The translations under genes and the position numbers were made by a program. The notes beneath the pieces are model-generated. The model saw only the letters and a list, made by a program, of their open reading frames with translations. It did not search any database and was not told the DNA's origin. From Euperipatoides rowelli (Eukaryota; Onychophora; Udeonychophora; Euonychophora; Peripatopsidae): a stretch of DNA of 12,657 nt. Every line of letters begins with the position of its first letter. The stretch's first letter is position 1. Where the stretch lies: assembly GCA_003024985.2 (NCBI GenBank), contig PXIH01S0042490.1; one strand, written 5' to 3'. Positions 7,436 to 12,657 of this stretch are shown here, piece after piece.

Positions 7436-7656
7436 CACCTCATGGATCTAGGCACCACCAAGCTCTCAATTTTGAATAATAATCCTTCCACTGTTGTTAA
7501 TTCAGCTGCATAATTATGGTACTGCTGTGCTTCATTTGGTAGTTGCTTTTTATGCCTCAGCCAACCTTCTTTTACTAACTTCATTACCACTTGTAATTCA
7601 CTGTCTTTCTCAGTTTCTTTTTTAAATTCCTGTAATTTTGTGTCTGCAATAGACAT
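7408..7656 (-). pseudogene. pol: Linker between RNase H and integrase
   Basis: The 82-codon frame reads KLQEFKKETEKDSELQVV, then VKEGW, a charged stretch, and GLLFKIESLVVPRSMR. This matches the spacer before the HHCC finger in K02A2.6-like Pol proteins (the ...G.LL....R.VVP..LR pattern). The frame overlaps the integrase frame at 7408-7436, where the sequence continues in another frame, so about one base was lost or gained near 7415-7425. Confidence 0.82.
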
Positions 7657-7713
7657 TTCATGAATTATAGTACTAACATAGGTTTCTAAATCTTTAGTTA
7701 ACTCAGTTTCCTC

Positions 7714-8095
7714 CTAACTTTCACTTGTTTCCTGAATGGTTGTTCTTGAGAGGGCATCTGCCAACATCAAAGTTTTACCTGGTTTATATTTTACAATAAT
7801 GTCATGCGGCTGCAATGGAATTCGCATACACTGTAGTCTTAATGTGCATTTGTTTAAAGGTTTAGCAAAAATGTATACACTAACAGTTTTACCAAAAATA
7901 AATTGATGGAACCTTTCCCAACCGAATTGAATGGCTAACATTTCCTTCTCTATCTGTGCATACTCCTTCTGGATCAGTGTGAGAGCCCTAGATGCTTAAG
8001 TCACAGGTAAGTTATTTTGTAATAATACTGCACCAAGTCCATCTTTGGATGCATCTACCTACAGTGTTATAGGTGCCCTCTCATCAAAGTATTGC
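7714..8095 (-). pseudogene. pol: Gypsy RNase H domain remnant
   Basis: One frame runs through this stretch with two in-frame stops, TAG at 8061-8059 and TAA at 7998-7996. The first catalytic Asp is present in VDASKDGLGAVLLQ just after the TAG. The second part reads EKEMLAIQFGWERFHQF, with the catalytic Glu, then VKYKPGKTLMLADALSR. The segment that is normally TDHKPL reads IFAKPL, so the Asp there is lost. RNase H degrades the RNA strand during reverse transcription. The loss of TDH and the stops show relaxed constraint. Confidence 0.88.
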
Positions 8096-8880
8096 AATAC
8101 AGATTAGAATTTTCTTAAGCTTGTTAAATACTTTAGTGTGTTGGTCATTCCAGTGCCAAATAACATCTTTTTTAACAATTAAAGTTATTGTCAATTGTGA
8201 TACATTTGGAACAAACTTTGCCACATACCTAATCATTCCCAAGAATTTCTGTAGTTCACCTTTGTTTTCAGGATACTTAATTTTTTGTATTCCCATAATT
8301 TTCTCTGGATCTGGTAAGATCCCTTCAGGGGTCAAAACATGTCCTAAGTATTTAACTTGACTAACACAAATTTTGCACTTGGCCTTATTGAATCTTGTGT
8401 TTCTTTCCTTAGCTTTTTCTAGCACCAATTTTAGTCTGTTGTTATGCTCCTCTTCATTATCCCCCCATATTAAAATGTCATCTATAAATATTGCTACCCC
8501 TTCTATATCACTAAATATTTCACTGAAGCACCTATTAAATACTTCTGGGCCGAACTCAAGCCATAGGGTAAACTCTGGAAGCAGTATCGTCCATAAGGTG
8601 TAATAAATGTTGTAAATTTAGCAGAGTCCTTTATGAGTCTAATTTTCCAAAATGCTTTATAAGCATCCAATGTACTGTATACCTTGGCTCCTTTTATTTT
8701 AGCAGCAATTTCCTCAAAAGTAGGAAGCATATAGTGTTCCCTCAAGATCTTCCTTTTAAATGTTGTGGATCTAAACACATTCTATATTTGTTATCAGACT
8801 GTCTAATAGCTACTACCAATGAGTTTACCAAGTCGTTGGTTCAATAACTTTTTTAATAATTCCTGTATTCAACAATGTTT
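8084..8880 (-). pseudogene. pol: Gypsy reverse transcriptase remnant
   Basis: Palm and fingers motifs appear in order but in different frames. VNSLVVA and YRMCLDPQHL (about 8829-8757) sit in one frame. LREHYMLPTFEEIAAK to PYGLSSA (8745-8560) sits in a second. PEVFNRCFSEIF and the catalytic FIDD box (8488-8477) sit in a third, which continues through YLGHVLTPEGI, FLGMIRYVAKF and DVIWHW to a stop near 8084. Frame breaks therefore lie near 8833, 8757 and 8555. All three active-site regions are recognisable, and the FIDD variant of YxDD is normal for this group. The enzyme copies element RNA into DNA in virus-like particles; this copy is inactive. Confidence 0.93.
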
Positions 8881-9610
8881 TTAACTCAGATTTCAAAAAT
8901 GCTTGGATTTTTAAAAGTACCTTTCTGGGAGCTTCAATTTTATCCACAGCATTAGGTCTCCATTGTATTCTATATTCATAGTTAGTTATCTCACCTAATC
9001 CTTGGAATGAATTCTTATGATTTTCCAAAATTTGTTTTAATGACATACAAGTACTGTTTATTTTGATTTCACTTATTCTTTGAATCAAATTTAAGCTATT
9101 AATAGTAGGCAGTTCAAGTGCTATAGGAGTTTGTATATTTGTATCTACCAAATAAAATGCAATTGCATGCTTTGTTTGATTTTTTTTTAACTCATATTGT
9201 ATTTCACACGTGCCAGGCACATCAATTCTAGAGCCATTATAGTTTCTCAAATTCACAGTAGGCTTACTTAACATTCTAGCATTTATTTTCAATGATTTAA
9301 ATCTATGGACTGACATAGCATTACAATGAGCTCCAATATACAACTTTGCATAAATAATATTATCATCATCTAATTTTAACCTCTCAAACCATTCAGCCTT
9401 ACTATTATCAGTACTTACCAAGCTCAAATATAAGGTTTGCATACCTAAACCATCATCCAGTCCTTCTGTTTTTGATTCTTTTTCCACAAGATGAACTCTT
9501 CTGCTTTTACATACTTTTGTGAAGTGATTATGTCTATGACAGGCATTATATGTTCTATTATAGGCTGGACATTTATATCTGGGATGATTAGTACCATACC
9601 TTTCACATCT
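8825..9610 (-). pseudogene. pol: Gypsy zinc knuckles, protease and start of reverse transcriptase
   Basis: This is a single uninterrupted frame. It opens with a double zinc-knuckle region (9607 to about 9514) with Cys/His spacing C...H...C then C-x2-H/N-H...C. One expected Cys is Tyr (CERYG) and another is also Tyr (RTYNAC). A retropepsin-like protease follows: the active-site triad expected as DTGA reads YIGA (codons 9340-9329). Since Tyr TAT is one base from Asp GAT, this looks like a point mutation that kills the catalytic Asp. The sequence goes on to LKQILENHKNSFQGLGEI and the basic EAPRKVLLK...GIIKKVIEPTTW start of the reverse transcriptase, and then the frame breaks at 8825. Confidence 0.88.
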
Positions 9611-10338
9611 CTATAGCTTACCTTGGTGATCCATTAGATTTCTGCAAGGCTTCCTACCCCTTGATGCAACATTTTGTCTTTCTTTTTCTTGCCATCCTCT
9701 GCCCTTAACATCACTTCTATACTGTTTCTTGCCTCCAGATGTATCAGACTGTCTCCAATTTTTAAACGATTCTTTTTCCATTTCAGGTTTTCTCCATGTA
9801 GCCTCATTAGTTCCTTTGACTTTTAACAAATTTATTAATCTATCCTCATTAGGTATTTTCAACTGCACATTCGCCAGTTCCGATGATTTACATATTTTTA
9901 CACACTTATCCAAATCCAGTTTAACTTCATGCAAAAGTCTATCTTTTAATGATTTATCCGACACCCACTAATAATAAGATCTTGGAGCATGTCAAATACA
10001 CAATCTGCACTTAGTTTTTTTAGATCAGTTAAAAACTAATCAAATCTTCCACCTTCTCGCTGACTATGAGTGAAAAATAAATGTCTAGTGGTGCTTTCAT
10101 TAGAACGTGGTACACAATAATGCTCGAAGATGGCCATTACATTACTTAGGCTACTACTTGCCTCATTCTAAAGCTTCCTCTCCAATTACATGTGAAAATA
10201 TAGCACTTAAACATCTTCATCAAGTTCATTTCCACCTGATGCCAATAAATAGAACTCAAATTTTTGCTTCCAGCGTTTCCAATTTTCTCCAATGTTGCCT
10301 TCCACACTAAGTTGCTTCGGGGGTTTCAGGCCTTCCAT
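9611..10338 (-). pseudogene. gag: Gypsy gag (capsid) remnant
   Basis: The start codon is ATG read at 10338-10336. The N-terminus MEGLKPPKQLSVEGNI, then ENWKRWKQKFEFYLLASGG, is the conserved opening of gag in K02A2.6/mag-like elements. The frame breaks near 10170 (HVIGEEALE continues in another frame) and again near 9965. The C-terminal part (SDKSLKDRLLHEVKLDLDKC) stays open to TAG at 9613-9611. That TAG is followed in the same frame by the zinc knuckles, so gag and pol were probably one frame here and the TAG looks like a point nonsense change. Gag forms the particle that packages element RNA. Confidence 0.87.
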
Positions 10339-10576
10339 TTTAATTTTTTCTATCAAAGTTAGTTATTTTTATTTTATCTTAAGTTTTCTCTATAACATGA
10401 ATGGAACAAGTTAGTGATTATTTGACTTTTAAATTTCATATGTACAGTATCTCGATTTTGCTAGGCTTTCATTCAATGTCTTCATTGGGTCATTGGCGTT
10501 GTATTTTTTNTTTTTTGCTGTTTTTAATATTTATGACTCGAAAATATTTCACACATGGTTCCATTTTTAGATATAA
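10339..10576 (-). other. Element 5' leader between primer site and gag
   Basis: About 240 bases of non-coding leader on the minus strand, between the candidate primer-binding site and the gag ATG. Base 10510 is recorded as N inside a T run, so the run length there is uncertain. No other feature is visible. Confidence 0.5.
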
Positions 10577-10594
10577 CTAACCAAGACTGTGCCA
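10577..10594 (-). other. Candidate primer binding site
   Basis: On the element strand, TGGCACAGTCTTGGTTAG begins five bases after the end of the 5' LTR. A start of TGG is expected, because it pairs with the CCA end of a host tRNA. The remaining bases do not match a tRNA 3' end that I can name, so the primer is unassigned. Confidence 0.4.
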
Positions 10595-10599
10595 TGTCA

Positions 10600-10718
10600 T
10601 GTACAATTAACTATAATAATGATAGACAGTTCATTACTAGATTTATAATACTTACTAAGGCACTTGATAATAATGACAAGTGAAGCCATTACTACTCAGA
10701 GCCCTCTAGCTTCTACCC
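10600..10718 (-). repeat. 5' LTR of the Gypsy element (about 119 bp)
   Basis: This is the partner of 5988-6119. It starts TGTACAATTAAC; the other end is decayed (GCTTCTACCC instead of GCTCCTGACA), so the canonical end is lost. It lacks the 12-base duplication seen in the 3' LTR. No TATA box or other promoter motif stands out. Confidence 0.86.
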
Positions 10719-11184
10719 TTATGGGTAGATTATGCTTGGATAAAATCTAATCAAAGGGAAGAGTTTAACATAGCTGTACTGAATTATTAGTTCAACTTGA
10801 CTGTAGACTGTAATATGTGATAAGGCTGAACGTTCATGGTAATGCCAGATTTGGGTTTTGTCACAACTTACTATGTTATCAAACACTCAAAGTGTCATGC
10901 TGTAGTCTAAATGTGAATAAGTAATCAGTTTTATATGACTTCCTTTTTTATTAAGTATTTTCTTTTATATGGTAAATGTAAGGATTGGTAATATTACTTA
11001 TTATAATATTGCAAGTTATAGCCATTGCTAATTGTGATTTCTAAGAAGTAATTCAAATTCATAAACGCATAATATCATGATTGTTGTACATATTTTTTAG
11101 ATTTCTAATAAACGCAATAATAATAAATAAATAAATATTTTAATATTCAACAGTAATTGAACATTATAGTTTATTTTTTTATAG
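10719..11184. other. AT-rich DNA before exon 11185, nothing recognised
   Basis: No supported exon, repeat or RNA gene. The last part is the presumed intron 3' end: an AT-rich block (AATAATAATAAATAAATAAA), then a T-rich tract leading to TTTTTTTATAG at 11184. Confidence 0.5.
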
Positions 11185-11277
11185 ATTTTGGAAAAACTAA
11201 GACACCTACAGGTTTGTGATGGATGTTCTAGCAAGATAAATACCATTTTGGAGCAAGAAGGTCAAATTTCTGATTGA
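11185..11277 (+). CDS. Probable 3'-terminal coding exon, unassigned or alternative receptor tail
   Basis: A strong acceptor (TAGTTTATTTTTTTATAG) is followed by 30 codons and TGA. The sequence is ILEKLRHLQVCDGCSSK, then INTILEQEGQISD, charged with a heptad-like I/L spacing at the start. Composition is clearly richer than the flanks, and AATAAA lies 74 bases after the stop. It begins in phase 0, as does exon 4460-4660, so exon 3457-3576 could splice to either. The product would be the end of a cytoplasmic, partly helical tail. I do not recognise it. Alternatively it is the last exon of an unrelated gene whose earlier exons lie outside the window or were missed. Confidence 0.5.
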   Translation: MLEKLRHLQVCDGCSSKINTILEQEGQISD

Positions 11278-11350
11278 CTTTAAATATATATTCACAAAGT
11301 ATCAGCAAGGAAGACAAATATTATTCTGTAACAATAGCTATGTGCTGTGT

Positions 11351-11356
11351 AATAAA
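11351..11356 (+). terminator. Polyadenylation signal AATAAA after exon 11185-11277
   Basis: AATAAA follows GTGCTGTGT, 74 bases after the TGA stop, with a T-rich stretch downstream (TCTTTCATTTATATATTTTC). The close spacing to a terminal exon supports it. Confidence 0.5.
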
Positions 11357-11431
11357 TCTTTCATTTATATATTTTCACTGTTTCAAAATAATTTATGAAT
11401 TACTTTTTTAAGTTCATATTCAAAAAATCCT

Positions 11432-11635
11432 GAAGAAAATAAAAATCCCCAAGTAGAAAATGTCTGAAATACACTTAGTAACTGATTCATAGTAAAAAAA
11501 AATAATGGAAAAGGTCGACAGTAAAATCCCTTACCCAAACGAAAAATGTTGAGGAAAATCAAAATTCCCATGCAGAAAACGTCTAAAATGCAATATTAGT
11601 AAAGAACAACAGTAGGCCTAAAGTAAAAAAAATCA
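11432..11635. repeat. Divergent tandem repeat, period about 119 bp
   Basis: GAAGAAAATAAAAATCCCC followed by AAGTAGAAAATGTCTGAAAT at 11432 is matched by GAGGAAAATCAAAATTCCC followed by ATGCAGAAAACGTCTAAAAT at 11551. Both copies go on to a TTAGTAA segment and then AGTAAAAAAAA. There are two units, the second incomplete, with several substitutions. No coding content is supported. The offset is not a multiple of 3 and the minus-strand open frame across it is incidental. Confidence 0.6.
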
Positions 11636-11793
11636 ATACTTTATGGCTGATTGTGAAAAGCATTGTGGAAATCCCAGGAATCTCTGTGACTTCCAATAGT
11701 TAAATCAATAAAAGCATTGATATGTTATCATTTCCTGTAGTAATCTTAGGACTGAAATGTTTTTCAATATGAGGAAAAAATATCTATACAGTA
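11636..11793. other. Non-coding spacer
   Basis: Short AT-rich spacer between the tandem repeat and the microsatellite. Nothing recognised. Confidence 0.5.
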
Positions 11794-11864
11794 TCTCTAT
11801 CTATCTATCTAATCTATCTATCTATTTATCTATCTATCTGTCTGTCTGTATGTCTGTCTGTCGG
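11794..11864. repeat. Tetranucleotide microsatellite (CTAT)n then (CTGT)n
   Basis: Repeated CTAT units with small interruptions (AATCTATC, TTTATC) pass into CTGT units (CTGTCTGTCTGTATGT), then CGGTCAATCGG. The interruptions and the switch of unit indicate an old compound microsatellite. A minus-strand open frame through it is an artefact of the repeat. Confidence 0.92.
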
Positions 11865-11928
11865 TCAATCGGCCGGACCAAGGTTGGGGAAATATATATT
11901 TATTTGTAGAACATGGAAAGTGGAGTGG

Positions 11929-11996
11929 TAGGGAGGGGATTGGAAGTAGGGGGATATGGGGGGGGGAGGGGAAAATGAGTGGAGGGGGAGAATGAA
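11929..11996 (+). other. G-run tract, potential G-quadruplex
   Basis: The + strand carries GGGAGGGG, a run of five G, ATAT, a run of nine G, A, GGGG, and later a further five-G run. The core GGGGG-ATAT-G9-A-GGGG supplies four G tracts with short loops. This base bias is opposite to the surrounding AT-rich DNA. No motif of a known regulator is evident. Confidence 0.65.
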
Positions 11997-12050
11997 TTTC
12001 TGTCATTTTTACAGCTTTAAACTTGTTAAATGAATAAACATTCAAGCCAA

Positions 12051-12200
12051 AGGGTGGTGGCTCGGTGGGATGAGCTGGGCTGCCTTAAGCTCCTTGGTGT
12101 CGACACGAGCCAGGTTTAAGGCTCGAAGGCTCATGCTGTTCAACCCGAAATCCCAAATGTCTTTCTTTCTGAAAGACTTGGAGAGTAGGGTTCTAGTCAT
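12051..12200 (+). mobile_element. Degraded tRNA-derived SINE-like element
   Basis: TGGCTCGGTGGG at 12058-12069 is one base from an A-box consensus (TGGCTCAGTGGG). About 55 bases on, CAGGTTTAAGGCTCG is a poor B-box candidate. The segment is GC-rich against its flanks (CTGGGCTGCCTTAAGCTCC, GTGTCGACACGAGCC, the latter containing a perfect GTGTCGACAC palindrome). It differs from the SINE in the receptor intron. The ends are not defined, and 12200 is approximate. Confidence 0.4.
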
Positions 12201-12412
12201 CCAGTCAGAATGATTATAGAACTTTGAGTTCTATTAATATGGAAATTGGAAAGATAATAATGGGTATGCAGTATTCAATCATCTAAGAGCAGAACAAATT
12301 GTTACTATTAGTAAACTGTGAATGCTGATTATGATCATTCGCTGTTGTTAAAGGCATGTTCACATATAAATTATAGTCAAATGACAATTTTGCAAATATA
12401 AATTGTTAGGAA

Positions 12413-12590
12413 TAGTCATGGTGGCGTGGTCGTGAGGTTCTGTACCCGGCCACAGTGTGCTTGGCATATAAGGGGTTCGTAGGTTCGATCCCTGGGCAGC
12501 TCCGGTGCCCAAAAATTGACAAATTTTCTTTCGTTGTAATTTTCTTTCGTTGTCTGGTGGCACGGGGAATTTAATAGATTATAAATATAT
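12413..12590 (+). mobile_element. tRNA-derived SINE, second family
   Basis: An A-box-like TGGCGTGGTCGTGAGG lies at 12422-12437 and a B box GGTTCGATCCC at 12482-12492. The tRNA-unrelated body CTGGGCAGCTCCGGTGCCC follows, then a perfect 16-base tandem duplication of AATTTTCTTTCGTTGT (12522-12537, 12538-12553), and an AT tail to about 12590. The B box is identical to that of the intron SINE, but the A-box region and body differ, so it is a different family. No clean target-site duplication is visible and the 3' limit is uncertain. Confidence 0.68.
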
Positions 12591-12611
12591 TAATTACGTA
12601 TTTCTTAACAG

Positions 12612-12657
12612 ATAATTGGATTAATGGCAGAAATGGAAAGAATCATAGGATTAAGAG
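12612..12657 (+). CDS. Possible partial exon running off the window
   Basis: GTATTTCTTAACAG at 12611 is a good acceptor. The frame after it is open to the window end and reads IIGLMAEMERIIGLR. It is phase 0, the same phase as the ends and starts of the receptor tail exons, so it could be a further alternative tail exon or the first visible exon of another gene. Only 15 complete codons are present, so this is tentative. Confidence 0.35.
   Translation, partial: MIGLMAEMERIIGLR

Larger units (their letters stand above)
5988..10718 (-). mobile_element. Decayed Ty3/Gypsy LTR retrotransposon (K02A2.6/mag-like), minus strand
   Basis: Two direct repeats, 5988-6119 and 10600-10718, bound an internal region with the Ty3/Gypsy order gag, zinc knuckle, protease, reverse transcriptase, RNase H, integrase, read on the minus strand. 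A polypurine tract sits exactly inside the 3' LTR and a candidate primer binding site inside the 5' LTR. Total length is about 4.73 kb. Coding is broken by at least six frameshifts and several stops, and key catalytic residues are altered, so this copy cannot be autonomous. The Pol sequence style (LREHYMLPTFEEIAAK, PYGRYCFQSLPYGLSSA, YLGHVLTPEGI) is that of the K02A2.6-like group widespread in invertebrates. No clear target-site duplication is visible: TATCA precedes the left LTR and TTATG follows the right one. Confidence 0.93.

Noticed and set aside
8073-8603. Two + strand open frames over the reverse transcriptase region
   Set aside because: They are antisense shadows of the minus-strand pol remnant, which carries clear Pol motifs.
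9729-10310. + strand open frames over gag
   Set aside because: Antisense shadows of the minus-strand gag remnant.
11830-12045. 71-codon minus-strand open frame rich in Pro and TDRQT repeats
   Set aside because: Produced by the microsatellite and G-run tract read on the other strand.
12360-12563. 67-codon minus-strand open frame
   Set aside because: It covers the tRNA-derived SINE at 12413-12590 and is an artefact.
1-12657. CRISPR array, defence island, toxin gene or other novel system
   Set aside because: No regularly spaced identical repeats, no operons and no prokaryotic genes. The window is ordinary animal genomic DNA with a partial gene and transposable elements.

Overview
This window is AT-rich, non-coding-dense eukaryotic DNA. 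Short exons sit behind GT-AG splice sites, and the spaces hold tRNA-derived SINEs, a decayed Ty3/Gypsy (Metaviridae-type) LTR retrotransposon, a tetranucleotide microsatellite and poly-T/AT runs. There are no operons, Shine-Dalgarno sites or other prokaryotic features. The exon structure, class C GPCR homology and K02A2.6/mag-like Gypsy element point to an invertebrate animal, possibly an arthropod. The species cannot be fixed from the sequence.

Layout. (1) 1-1745: mostly AT-rich non-coding DNA, with one weak candidate exon near 1183-1268. (2) 1746-4660, + strand: four phase-compatible exons (1746-1884, 3066-3171, 3457-3576, 4460-4660). They encode the last three transmembrane helices and the cytoplasmic tail of a class C GPCR that reads like the GPR158/GPR179 (metabotropic glycine receptor-like; Drosophila Smog-like) group. 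The fourth exon ends in a stop, with AATAAA 259 bases later. The third intron carries two copies of one tRNA-derived SINE, each with clear target-site duplications. (3) 5314-5470, - strand: a poly(A)-tailed retroposed transcript end. (4) 5988-10718, - strand: a 4.7 kb Gypsy element with very short LTRs (132 and about 119 bp). Its order is gag, double zinc knuckle, protease, reverse transcriptase, RNase H, integrase, and it is inactivated by frameshifts, stops and catalytic-site changes. (5) 10719-12657: a probable 3'-terminal exon (11185-11277, stop, AATAAA), a divergent 119-bp tandem repeat, a microsatellite, a G-run tract, two further tRNA-like SINE remnants, and the start of one more possible exon (12612 to the window end).

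How the parts relate. The + strand exons at 4460, 11185 and 12612 all start in phase 0, matching the phase-0 end of exon 3457-3576. One reading is a single receptor gene with alternative C-terminal tails, and the antisense Gypsy element and the SINEs lying in its introns. The other is that 11185 and 12612 belong to separate genes. The sequence alone does not decide. I found no undescribed defence, toxin, CRISPR or other novel system. The most useful leads are the partial receptor gene with its possible alternative tails, and the SINE family with a conserved 3' hairpin.
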